A DNA stretch of 64,000 nt from Heterocephalus glaber. Taxonomy: Eukaryota; Chordata; Mammalia; Rodentia; Bathyergidae. The stretch lies in NCBI RefSeq assembly GCF_000247695.1, contig NW_004624805.1, positions 2,568,027-2,632,026 on the forward strand, read 5' to 3'. A program made the position numbers and the translations under genes. The notes below the pieces were generated by a model. It had not been told where the DNA came from. It made no database searches and worked only from the letters and a program-made list of their open reading frames with translations. Shown here one piece after another: positions 12,080-23,815 of this stretch (position 1 is its first letter; every line of letters begins with the position of its first letter).

Positions 12080-12560
12080 CAGCAGGGGATGAAGGAATAA
12101 TATGCAAAGAACGAGAAACAAAGAGTAAAGAACTAATGATAGTTTATTACTTGGGGGCCAGGAATTAATCTTTAGTTCACTCCTGGCTAAAGACCACCTG
12201 ATCTTATCTCTGTCCTGGCTAAGACCACAAGCTCTGGATTAGTCAGCACTTATGATTATATAACATAGCAAGGGGGAGTGAAGCCAGGTGTAAGGAATAG
12301 CAGAAGTGATGCACTAATGAGCCAGGCAGGCTGTAAAAGGGCAGTGACTATGTATTCTGGTAAAGGACGGCTTGCAGTTAATGAGCCACCTGTGCTATCT
12401 TGCAGGTCGTAGCTGATGAGCCTCCTGCATTATCTCAGCCAGTTTGATCTGGGAGAATGGCTGCAGAGTCTTAATTCCTCAGCTGCAGCGTTTCCTTGCT
12501 GTAGAGACGTCACTGCCTCGTTGATCAGTGAGACCTCAGTTGCGATGTTGGCATAGGGAA
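12080..12560 (-). mobile_element. Possible solo retroviral LTR
   Basis: On the minus strand this stretch has, in order, three diverged copies of a TGAGCC-centred unit (near 12414, 12381 and 12319 on +), a TATATAATCATAAG box (about 12251-12264) and an AAGTAATAAAC polyadenylation signal (about 12145). That layout resembles U3 repeats, promoter and R region of an LTR. I could not fix the ends or a target-site duplication, and I do not recognise the family. Confidence 0.35.
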
Positions 12561-13721
12561 CTCTGTCTCCAAACATGGGCTGAGGTCAATTAGCAATTCA
12601 CAGTGATGCCTTGGAGTGATTTTAATGACTAGCCGAATTATGAGCCGAATCGCTATTATCTAAGGCCTGCTCGGTATGGCCTCCAGCTGGTCTCCTGCAG
12701 CTCCATGACCCACAAGGAGGAAGCTAAGGCAGTTACTCTCCTGACCACTGGTTCTTCTCTCCCATCTCTGTCACAGTCTTCTCCATTGGCCATAGCTTCC
12801 TAGAAGTCAGAGGGCAAAGGGGCACATTGACATGGAGCACGCAAGATGGCCTGCTGGAACACGTGGCTGGGAGTGGGCCTGCGGATGATCCTGACCGCTA
12901 AACATGCATAACGCAGCCTGAGAGTCTCCCTGGCCTCCTCAACCTGAAAATCAGGAAGCCTGGGCTGGGGGTCAGGAGACAGTTCCTCTCCGCTTGCTAG
13001 CTTCTGCTGAGGGCCAGGGGACAGGCTGTGTCCTCTCCTGAACACCCATGGAGCCAGAGGCGGAGCGACACAGTGTGTATCACCCAGGTCAGGGTGACGT
13101 CCTGATAGCCAAAGGTATGTATCTTCTTTAACTAAGTGAACAATTCGTCTTACGGTCTCAGCTATTTTCTCCTCCCTAAAGTGAATGTCATGAAAGGACT
13201 GTGAGTACTTTTTAGGAAATGTCCCTCTTAAGGACACATCTGAGGTGACACCACACGAGGCTTCCAGGGAAAGCATGTCTTCTGCAGGAAAGTCTTGACC
13301 TTTATGGAGAGGTAAAATATAAAATAGCCTCTCCTCCGGGCAGCCAGCCTTGGGGTTCCAGCTCTGATAATGAATGCACACAGTGGTTAAATGCGAAACT
13401 GATTTCAAGCCTGAGTCACGCAGCCAGGAGGGGATGGGGAATACCCTGCCCACCAGAGGCAGCCTCGCCAGCAGATGGGTGAGTGAGTCAGCCAGCAGCT
13501 GCCCTCGGGCAGCTGTGTGCGAGATTCCCCCACTTGGTGCAAGTAACCAGGGACTTTTCCTTTACTTAAGAAAACACCAAAGCAAAAAACTGAGGCACCA
13601 ACACGTCCAGTGGGATTTCAGTTACTAATTTCCAAATTGCTGCATCCTGAATTCCTTTGAAGAAATCTTTTATTTGCTGATGTTTTTCTAACATTTTATT
13701 ACGGGAATTCCAAAAATATAG

Positions 13722-13815
13722 GGAAGTATGGGTTGGGAGTGTCACTCAGTCGTGGAGATGTGCCTAGCAAGCGTGAGGCCTCGGGTTCCGTCTTTGGTTC
13801 TGCAGGTGTCCACAC
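13722..13815 (+). mobile_element. Old ID-like SINE fragment
   Basis: Box A-like GGGAGTGTCACTCAGT and box B-like GGCCTCGGGTTCCGTC at normal spacing. Strongly diverged. Confidence 0.4.
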
Positions 13816-15494
13816 ACCACATGTGCACGCAGGCAGAGGGACCCGCACACACCCCACACCAGCCCCTCATCTCGGCAGTGTCAAGGCTGTGGACAATCTC
13901 ATTTCATCTAAACCCACTCACTCCCCCATCCCACCCCTCTGGTGATTTTGAGGTAAATCCCCCATATCATATCATTTATCACCAAATTCAGTGGAATTTT
14001 TAAACTTGTGTTTTCAAGTTAAGCTGAACATTAGAAACCCATGCGTTACTACTTCCCTCTTACACACTTTGACTTGTCCTGCGTCACCATGTAGTTAGTG
14101 ACAGAGCAAGTCCCAAACCTCAGCAATCTATCTCCAACAAGAAGGTAAATGTCTACAATGGGCACCCTGTCAACAGCAGTGAGATAGATTGGAGCTGGAA
14201 GGTAACTTCTAGCTTGTGGAACCAGCTCAGCATTGAGCACCTGCTATGTTCAAAATAGCCACGAGGGTATGAGTAGTGATTGCACTGTGCACAGCACCCT
14301 GCATCTCCTGATAGCTCTCCCAGTTAGGGCCCTGCCCGCTTTGCAGAGGAAGAAGCTCAGGTGTGAATGGTCCGCCAAACTTCTCAGACTTCTGCTTGTA
14401 AGAGGTCAGTCTCAAACTGACTTCAAGATCAGCATTCTTTCCCGCGTAGGCTGTAAGTGTCGTTATCACTGCAAGTGCCTGCAAACATAAAACACAACGT
14501 ACAAACGCCACTTGTGTTGTCCTATTCATCAAGAAAAGCAAGCAGTTTTTCCGTAAGGAGACTAAATAGTGTAAGGACTCAAGGACCCCCTGAAAAGGAC
14601 TCTGTTGCCAAAGATCATACCAGGATTCTTAGCCCCCATGTCATGTTATTTTACTAGCAAATTCAGTGGACTTTCGTAGTACATTTCACCCCTGGGAACG
14701 CGTACTGTTCTGCAGAGAAAATGAGAGAGATTGTACGAAATTCTGATTGACTAAAGGCCACTCACATCCAGCTTAGCCCTCACCACTGACATCATACCCA
14801 GTAGGAATGGGTCTGTCTGGATGTTTGAGATGTAACCCAAAATCAGACACAGAGAGTCTTTCTGAGCAGCTTCCTTAAGAGGGAGAAGAAAATGCAATAA
14901 AGGCATCCCAAAGATGGAGTGGGGGAATGCAAGGCCTAAAATTACATTTCTTCTATTTCCAAGGAAAATATTCACCAACGCTGTTCCTTGCTGCTCTACG
15001 TGTCTCCTACACCATTCTGCCAGAGCAGAAGGAAGGAGGGCTGGACCGACGCTTCACTGCCTTCGTGCCTTACACACCTACAAAATCATCCATCCTTTTC
15101 CTTGCATCTTAAGTTTTGAGATTTCTATCAAAACATCAAGGTCATCCTTTAATAAAAACATTTTCTGCACCCTGAGAAACGATGTATGATTAATCTCTCT
15201 AGTCATCGGGTAAAATGTTAATTTTGTTTATGCTTTTGGGCAACTGCTTCCTTGAATTGCCTTTGTATGAAGACTTACAATACATTTCTACACAATCAAA
15301 CATCTGCAAGCACATCTTAAAGTCAATATTTGAGGTTTAATATAGTCTAGTAACTCATTCATGGCAAACTTACCTAAACAAATTTTTTTAAAGTTAAGCA
15401 TTATGATTTAAAATAAAAGCTAAAGATCCAGTCAGCTTTCTGAGTGTTTGTCAAACAAAGCCAGGCAGATTGACAGACTGATACCTTACTTTGC

Positions 15495-15666
15495 AGTAAG
15501 GACTGAACTACCTTCATGAGCTGTATCCTAGCTGTTTTTTATTTTTTACTTTGAGACAGGATCTCACCAAGTCTATAAATTGCCCAGCCTGGGCTTGAAT
15601 TTGCAGTCCTCCGGCCTCAGCATCCCAAAGTGCTGGGATTACACCCACTTACTACCACGCCTGGCT
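15495..15666 (-). mobile_element. B1-dID SINE, inverted
   Basis: A short inverted ID part (GAGCTGTATCCTAGCTG), then a B1 body (TTGAGACAGGATCTCACC, AAGTGCTGGGATTACACC). Confidence 0.75.
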
Positions 15667-16068
15667 CTAAGTCAGCTTTCAGAGCCTTGTCTCTCCCACT
15701 CGAAACCCGCTCCTCACCAAAGCAACGCCAGTCCACACCAGGCTGTGTACTCTGTAGATCCAGGAGGCCCGACGCCGCACACACCATTCCCTCCAAAGTA
15801 AGACCCTGCTGGAAAATAACCGGCCTTGAAAACTAGCAAGCAAACACACCAGCCCCATCAGCCCGTCCTCGCCTCCCCTGGCTTCACTGCTGTCTTGCTC
15901 AGTGGCTGCTCTGTGAGGCAGGGAAGGCAAGGACCGGCTGATGGGGCCTGGGATGTTTGCTCTCTAGTTTTCAAGGCTGATTATTCTCCAGCTGGGTCTT
16001 ATTTCTGGGGAGAGAGGGTAGTGAGATGGTGACAGTGTTCTGATCTTTGCTTAAGAAGAGAAACACGG

Positions 16069-16150
16069 GGGGCCGGGGATTTAGCTCAGTGGTTCCAGCA
16101 CCTGCCTCGCAAGTGCAAGGTCCCGAGTTCAATCCCCAGTACCAAAAAAA
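16069..16150 (+). mobile_element. ID SINE (tRNA-derived)
   Basis: GGGGATTTAGCTCAGTGG (box A) and CCGAGTTCAATCCCC (box B) with an A8 tail. A young-looking copy. The tRNA body is not a functional tRNA gene. Confidence 0.85.
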
Positions 16151-17490
16151 AGTAGAAACGAGAACAGATAGCACATGAATATGGAATTTTTTCTTTTCCA
16201 TAGATGTTAAGAAAGATTCCAGGCTACATATTAAATTGTTAAGAGTGATTATTTGCTCAGTATAACGCGTAGTCATTTATAGACAGAGCTCTGAGGCCCG
16301 CAGCACATTCTGGCGGCACCGTGCAGTGGCTCTGCCTTCATTATTCCCAAAGTGAGATTCATAGCAAATATGAATACCAATTTTACTGTATAAGGATCTG
16401 TTTTAGATTTAAGAGAAATTAGAAGTGAATTTACATTATTAGAGAAGAGAGACTCAGTGTGCTATGAGAGTACATCATGGCTGACTTGCAGCTTAGTGTA
16501 GTGAGTGCACATGTACATTAGCCTCCACGCGCTCATGAAAACCTGCAGAGTTTGGCAAAAGGAAAAAAAGGAAAGGGGGGGCAGAAATTGGAGAACTGGA
16601 AAGATTCATGGTAACTGACTTAGCACATCCAAGAAAATTAAGTAAGGCAGTAGGGGGAAGCCGAGAAGGCCCTGACATTAACAGCAGACAGCCCAAGGCT
16701 GTGGAAATGGCATCCAGGGACCTCTGGAAGAGGCAGCAACTAAAGATTTGACTAAAGGTATGCTTACGTGTCCCTCAAGACACTCAGTGCACCCACGCTT
16801 GGCTCGACCCTTCCGCCCTGCTGGGGGCCATTCCCTGTGGAGAGCAGCACAGAGGCGAAGGGCAGGGCTGAGTTCAGAGGACAGCAGGGCTGGGCACTGC
16901 CTCCTAGTGCTGATGGCTCAGCCACACTTGGTCCTCACTGCGCCAGTAGCCAGGGTTCCACCAAGGACCAGGAACCCTAAAATCCACTCCAAAAGGAAAG
17001 ATGACGAGAAGACACAAAACTCCAGACGTCGCTGAGTTTTCCCACAGCACAGCACAGCACACCCAGGTCTCCCTACGGCCATGCCCATGCACCCAGCACG
17101 GTCCTCGGAGGAGCCTGGTAACACAAAAATGGAGATCAAAGCAAAGTAGCCAGGAAGAATAAAAGTAAAGGAAAAAGAGAAGAAAAGGGTGTTTTTAACT
17201 ATCATTGATTTCCTCTGAAAAAAACACTAGGATATTCTGTCCATGAAATGTGAAATGTTTACAAGAGGTTTTCCTGAGAATAGCTATGTGTTTTAACATT
17301 AAAATAGAACAGAACTGTTTAAAAAAAAATCTCTGAGAGACTTTGGAATTACAAATGAAAAAAAAAAATCTCAGAAATTACAGTGGAAACAAAAAAAGAA
17401 GGAAAAGTAGAAGGTTAAACATACTCACAAATAAGAAAATTGTGGGATTGAATCAGGGTCCAAGAGAAATGACCTGAGAAAATGGATGGG

Positions 17491-17577
17491 AAGGGCCAGG
17501 GATTTAGCTCAGTGGTTCTGCCATCTGCCTTGCAAGCACAAGGTCGTGGGTCTGATACCCCGTACCAAAAAAAGTTT
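17491..17577 (+). mobile_element. ID SINE with target-site duplication
   Basis: Box A GGGATTTAGCTCAGTGG and a box B-like segment, A-rich tail. Direct repeat AAAATGGATGGGA flanks it at 17479-17491 and 17582-17594, showing a clean insertion. Confidence 0.9.
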
Positions 17578-18525
17578 TTTAAAAATGGATGGGACAACAA
17601 CATTAAAGAAATTGTGCATATAAAATTCTCAAATATGAACATGAGTGTTCAGAGTAGGAGTCCCAAGATATTCAGACTATTTTGCTAATTCTCATTACCA
17701 TGAAATTTCAGAACACCAGAGTCAAGCATCAAGCATCTTTGTCTGACTTTACAGTTATCGAGAACCACTCGAGAAGACGGAAGGGAATAGAGCACCTGCA
17801 CATTTTGAAGGAAAATTGTTTTGAGACTCCCATCCTCAGCCAACCACCAATTAAACATAGAGTGGAGTAAAGACAGTTTTGAGAGGCAAGGGGACCTTCT
17901 TTCTGGGGAAGCCATGGAGAAATCCCCCCCGGAGAGGGTGGCAGGAAGCAGCGTAGACGCTGTGGTGGTCTAAGTGGCTCCCTGGAGCTCCTCCATGGAG
18001 GAGGCGGAAGTTGTCCGGAAGCCGGGGCTCCTTAGCCTGTGAGCCTTGGGATGCATGGCTCAGCTCACCCTGCAGCACAGAACCTGGAAGGAGGAGAGGG
18101 CCCGTGCTGGCCTCCACCCCAGCTCAGGCCAAGGCCAGCTCACCAGGCCTGGCCCCCCGTGCCCGCTACAAGGTTTCTCCAGTGAGGTCACTCAGACCGG
18201 GCTGCTCCTGCTCAGTCCCCTGCCCTCCCCTGTCGCTGCCCAGGTTGGAGCTGAATCCTCCTGCCAGTGCCTCCTCCTTCCCCCATCTTTTCAGAGGTGT
18301 TCCCCCAATCACTCACTCTCTTGCCCTTTGGGCTGTCTACTCCTGGAAGACTCAAAGTGACACAACTCCAACTTAGGCAGTGAGTCTCCCAAACACATTT
18401 CTTTAGAAGACAGTGTATTGAAATCCCAGTGTATTTGATTGTACTGAGCAGTACTAGCATGGGTGAGGACTTAGTGCAGCTGCTGATACATGTGTAGAGC
18501 AGAAGACCCCCAAAAGGCAATGGTG

Positions 18526-18615
18526 AGCCTGGGGTGTAGCTCAGGAGTAGAGCCCTTGCCCTGCATGTATAAGGCTCTGAGTTCAATCCCCAGCATGATA
18601 AAACAAAACAAAACA
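18526..18615 (+). mobile_element. ID SINE
   Basis: GGGGTGTAGCTCAGGAGT and GAGTTCAATCCCCAGC with an (AAAAC)n-like tail. Confidence 0.8.
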
Positions 18616-19024
18616 AGGCATACTTAACTTTGGAGAGGAAAAGTCTAGTTTACTGCATGATTCAGCTCTAAGCAATGATAATTAATAATGTAAACAGCGA
18701 ACATGAATCTAACTTCAGTATAATTTATGTTGGAAGATAGGAGACAGGAGGTGTCCATGAATGTGGTGGGGGCTGGGAGTGAGCAGGAACTAAATCTTCA
18801 TCGTCACATTTGGAACTCCACAGCTCATGCCTAAAGTGGGAAAAGGAAAAAGTAGCCATGCACGCATGTTACTTAGTGATGAAGTGAATATCACCCAAAG
18901 AATCAGTTAAAACTGTTGAAATTAGTCATCTCTGCACTGTAGAAAATTGAGGAGAGTAATTGAGTGAACAGTTGTTTTCAGTTAGTTAGTTAGTTAAAAA
19001 AAAACAAACATAAAGAACAATTCA

Positions 19025-19205
19025 AACCCGGTGTGGTAGTGCTCACCTGTAATCCCAGCACTCTAGGAAGCTGAGACAGAATAGCATTCTGAGTCCAGCC
19101 TGGGCAACTTAGCAAGACCGTATTTCTGAAAAGAAAGTTTAAAAAGGACTGGGGATGTATCTCAGTGCAAAGGCCTGGGTTCAATCCCCAAAACGGAAGA
19201 AAAAA
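19025..19205 (+). mobile_element. B1-dID composite SINE
   Basis: A 7SL-type left half (CTGTAATCCCAGCACT, GCCTGGGCAACTTAGC) is joined through an A-rich linker to a tRNA-derived right half (GGGGATGTATCTCAGTG, GGTTCAATCCCC) and an A-rich tail. This dimer type is known from squirrel, dormouse and mountain beaver lineages. Confidence 0.85.
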
Positions 19206-20209
19206 CAAAGAATAACTTCATTGTTAACGCTTCCCATTCGCCCTGAAAATCCTTGTCAGCAGTCCTCATGCCTGCGACTTTTTCCCTAAGATAACTGGTG
19301 GATCACAGCCCTAACCTTACCCCAAATTTCTCCGCAAAATATCCCGCTTTTGTTACCATTTTTTTAATCCAACTGATCGCCACCAAGTTTGCAGCCTGCA
19401 CAGTGGCAGGGACGACAAAGCAAGTGCCAGGTGTCGGCATTTCTGCAGACTGCAACGTCCCCAGTCGTGCTGCTCTGCCCTTTGAAATGTACCTCAGGGC
19501 AAACCATGAAGTGCTGCTTGGCAGGTGCATTTCTGGCACATCAGGATCCAGGACAGGTTTGTTTAGTTTTCCGAGAACCTTCTGTGTATTTTCATGCTGC
19601 AAAGCAATCAGATTGGCTTCAGCCTCAGAGCAAGTGTCTGTGTAGGATTAACTGGAAATGCTGGCAGGGAGCTGCGTTTTTATGGGAAATGGGTGAAAGT
19701 TTGCAATATTTGAATGGCTGATACAGAGCCAGTGTGGCTGCAGTGTGGTGGCCGATGGCAGCGGGACCTCGGGGACCACACTCCTCGGACGCAGGGATTT
19801 CCGTGGCTCTCAGGGCATCGCCACACAGCCGTGACCTTAGGATCACTGTTCTCAGCTGACTTTGTAGAGGGGTCAAGAGCCAGGAAGTGAGCGGATGTCC
19901 CAGGAATCATGAGCCAAACCTAGATCACACACCGAGGAGCTGCAGATGTGGGGACCAAAGGCACACAGACTCTCGGCTCTCATAAAGACCAGCCTGAATT
20001 CTCTGAAGAAAGTCCTCTGGGGACCAGGGTGTGAGCTCCAAAGGTCTGGCCCCCAAGACAGCAAGAGGAAGGGCTCTCACACTGGCCTGGGGTGGTGGAG
20101 CCCAGGCAGGGGAAGGGAGCTCCACCCAAGCCGCTTGGGCGAGTGAGCCCTGTGGAGCCCTCAGAGCTGGGGCCGCCAGAGGGAGCAGAGGGAGGCATGT
20201 GTGCACAGG

Positions 20210-20224
20210 TGCGTGCGCGCGCGT

Positions 20225-20260
<36 letters not shown>
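20210..20260. repeat. Alternating (GC/GT)n purine-pyrimidine run
   Basis: GTGCGTGCGCGCGC passing to GTGTGCG units and then pure GT. Such runs can adopt Z-DNA. Confidence 0.95.
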
Positions 20261-23135
20261 AGGAGGCTCCACCGGACACCAGTGCAAATAGCCCCATGGG
20301 GGTGTTCGCATCCAGCCCTGGGGAGAGAAGAATCCAGAGCCACAAACACCAGACAGAACTGGCCGGAGGGCTGCAGCCTGAGCTCCGGGCTACCTGAGGT
20401 GAGCAGAAGACAAAGGCCCTGCCAGAAGCCCGGGAGGGAGGGAGGCCTGCCCACATGAGGCAATAAAGCAAAGAGAAAAGCGGAAAATCACACCACTGCG
20501 GGGAAACAAGAAATCAGCTGAACCTCTGGGAGTTTGGGGACCTTCCGTATCCACCTGAAAACTGTTATCACAATGGGTTTATGGGAAACAGTTCGATGCA
20601 GAAGACCAGAGAGTGTGATTTCCTTGGCTTTCCGTCATGATTCGGGCAGACTGCTGCCAGGGTGCTGTGTGGTTTCTGGGTGGCCCCTCCTGGCAGCGGG
20701 TGGCCTCGGGTGCGTGTTGTTAGGTAACGCCCCTGCCGTGACTGCTTCACACTCAGTGACTGAGGTCTTTCCAGCTGCCGAAACCACTTCCTAAGTACAA
20801 GAAATGAGCTGTTTTTCTCCTCAGGTAAAATGCAAAATATAAACACAAGCCTATTGAAGAAGTGGCTGAAGGGAGTTATGGCCCATCGGAGTGCCACCTT
20901 TAACCATCTAAAAGTCCTAAGTTCTCTGTTGAAATGATCTTATCAATTGCTCTTTTTGTCTTCGATCCATCTTAATAAAATGACATAAAAGCATGATGGG
21001 AAAGCACTGGACTCTTACTCTAGCAGAGACAAAGCCAGCGAAACTCACTGTGCAGAGGGCCTGGGATGCGTGGAAGGATCGATGGGTTGCATTCTGCACA
21101 TCTTCTGCATGTGGCTTCGATTGCTGCTGACCCTAAATAAACAGTAAATGTGGCAAAAGAGTGTCGAATGCTAATGAGCACTAGTTCATAAAAGCCAAAG
21201 TAGGGCATCGGGAAAATCACAGAACAGTTGTGGTTTTGAAACATCTGCCATGATTAATTTGGTCATCTGCTGCAGTCAGGAAATACTTGCTTCTTTTCTT
21301 TTTCCTGTCCCAAAACAATGTTTGTTAAATAGTGCATTAAAAATATCTTGAAGGAATACCATTTTCTCTTTCACTGATTTCTTTACTTATTCATTTGTTT
21401 CATTATATTTTGATGGTTTGAGAATGTAGGATACGGACGTGGGTGAATTATATCCAAAGTTCAGCTCTCCAAGAAAATATGTGTATTTTGGTTGGAGTCC
21501 CTGATTACAGGCAATAAAAGCTGACTCCAGAAAACTTACACAAATAAGCAAGTTGTTGGAAATACACAGAATGACCTACAGCGTCAGAAAACAGGTACAT
21601 CCGAAGGAGGTGGGGCCTGGGCGAATCAGAGGTGCAGCCTCCCTTAGCAGACCCTGGCCCCTCCCTTATTTGATTTGTGGGCCCCTTGCTCGCCTCCATC
21701 CTGCCAGCACGAATAATCCCGAACTGCCTTGGACCCCACCTGCACCATGTTCAGATCTGAAGTACGTGGTTCGAACTCCCAGCTAGCTTCAGTCGACAGT
21801 CTCTTACTCCAGGAAAGGGGAGATACGATGCTTTCTCATCTGGGGTTCTAGAAAGGACAAAGAACCCTGCTGCCATCATGGGCCACACAATGGGGCATTG
21901 CCAAACCAGGAAGGAAGTTCCAAAGAAAAAACTAGGTGTGCTGGGCACAGCGGTCTGCGATGTAAATAACACATCCCTGGAGTGTGCGGTGTGCGTGGCC
22001 TGCACATCATACCTGGCAGCCTCTGCATGGTGCATTTTGTTCTGTTTTCCTCCTTTTGTTTGGAAAGGCTCATTGCAAACCACCAAACTGACTTCATAAG
22101 CCACTCATAGGTGGCAGCCCCATCATCTGGAGAACATTGCGTTGCAGTCAGGATAGGGCACTTGGTGGGGAACGGGAAGCCCCTTTCTAAGCTCACTTCT
22201 GGCTGAAGAGCTGTGATGATTCCAGACCACACTCATTCCAGTAGGCGAATTCTGAACTTGTGCCCCCTGCGGGGCCTCCCATTTCTTTCCTGCCCCCGCC
22301 ATTTGGTTCCCACTTGGACTCTGATGACTCTGTCTGGGAAGAGTGAGCTAATCCCTCCCTCCGGCCCTCTCCCTCTCCTCTCTTCTTCCTGCCTTCCTTC
22401 CTTCCTTTAATGAATGGATTAAATGCTTCCTCATTTCCCTGTTACCATCCAGCCTGAAGTTTCCTTTGCGCTGTGCTATGTGAGGAGCCAGGCTGTAGCT
22501 GTGACCCAGCCTCTTGACAGCCCTGGGCCTTTCAGAGCATCCGTTTACCTTCTGGGAAGATTGGGTTTGTGCCTCTGCATGAACAGGCTTCTATTAACAA
22601 CCTGAAATAAGTCTCTTTCTGACTTGAAACACTCCAATCCTTTCTCCTTACAGCAGTGCTCAATTCACTCAGGACTTCATCCCCAAGACTGAAAAACAGC
22701 ACTAAAGGTCTGTTCATCTCTAGATGGCTGTCAGTTCTGAACAACTCATTACAATGCAGCAGATTAGAGTTCATGCTGTTTTGCAGACTAGGAGCTAATA
22801 CAAAGGCTTGGGTGTTAATATAACGCTTCAAACTGGAAGGGGCCAGGGCCAGGCACTCCACTTGGGCCCATTCAGACAGGTGTGCAGTGGTCAGTGCTGG
22901 GTCGAGGGGTCCCCACTACCCTGCAGCACAGCCACGCCGGGGGGCTGTCAGTGCCTCCCGGGGAGACCCCACTGTGGTCTTTGATTGACCAAATATTTTA
23001 TATCAGGTCGCCAGAGATTTGTCTCACTTTCTCTTTTCTCCATTTAAAATGGGATTTTAGCTTTTCTGACAATAAAGCTTTAAACAAAATAGGCTACAAA
23101 TCCACAAGCTCATCTGTCTATGAAATTTCAACTTT

Positions 23136-23345
23136 TTTTTACTACTTGGGATTTGAACCCAGGACTTTCACACTGAGCTATATCCTCAGCCCTTTTTCTT
23201 TTTCTTTCTTTCTTTTCTTTCTCTCTCTTTTTTTTTAATGTTGAGACAGGATCTCACTAAGTTGCCCAGGCTGGTCTCAAAGTTGATTCTCCTGCCTCGG
23301 CCTCCCAGAATGCTGGAATTGCAGATTCATACCACTATGCCCAAC
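23136..23345 (-). mobile_element. B1-dID SINE, inverted
   Basis: Inverted ID (GGGATTTGAACCCAGG, CACTGAGCTATATCC), CT-rich linker (about 23192-23236), then inverted B1 (AAGTTGCCCAGGCTGG, CGGCCTCCCAGAATGCTGG). Confidence 0.85.
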
Positions 23346-23465
23346 TATGAACTTTCAACTTCTTGGCATAATTGGGCTTTTGGACTCAGAGTCCAGAGTT
23401 CAACTCGGGTACCTTTTTATGTCCCTTCTCTAATTAAGCAAACCTACTCCCAAGGTGCATCCATG

Positions 23466-23815
23466 TCTTAGTCTTCTTGGGCTGCTAAAACACAATGGCA
23501 GAGGTGGGGTGGCTTACAAATGACAGAAACTTTCCTCTGAGAGTTCTGAAGGTTGAGAAGTCCAAGACTGGACTTCTGGGTGTCTGGAGGCCCCTCTTCC
23601 TGGTTGCGTGGGCAGCTGTCTTCCTGCTGTGTCTTTGCTTGGTAGAAAGGTCAGGGAGCACCATGGGGTCTCCTACAAGGGCACTAATCCTGTTCGGGAG
23701 CACCCCACCCTCATGACCCCATCATCCTCCCAAATCCGCACTTCCTAGTGCTATCGTATTTCGTGTTAGGCTTCGACATATGAATTTCAGGGAGGCAGAA
23801 ACATCAATATTTTAT
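23466..23815 (-). mobile_element. MaLR/MLT-type LTR fragment
   Basis: It begins CTTAGTCTTCTTGGGCTGC, continues GGGGTGGCTTACAAATGAC and GTTGAGAAGTCCAAGAC, and ends near ATGAATTTCAGGGAGGC. This pattern is common in inverted mammalian MaLR-class LTRs. The exact subfamily cannot be set by eye. Confidence 0.5.

Larger units (their letters stand above)
9841..15494. other. Noncoding DNA, no gene seen
   Basis: Contains the possible LTR at 12080-12560 and an old ID at 13722. A 217-codon minus-strand frame (13453-12800) is open but matches nothing I know. A short duplicated CAGTCCAAGAGCTACA lies near 10070-10110. Confidence 0.5.
15667..23135. other. Noncoding DNA with SINEs, no gene seen
   Basis: Three ID copies, a B1-dID and the GT run are the only identifiable features. 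Confidence 0.55.

Noticed and set aside
16069..16150. tRNA gene-like sequence with box A and box B
   Set aside because: It is an ID SINE with an A-rich tail; similar copies recur across the window, and the body does not fold as a true tRNA by inspection.
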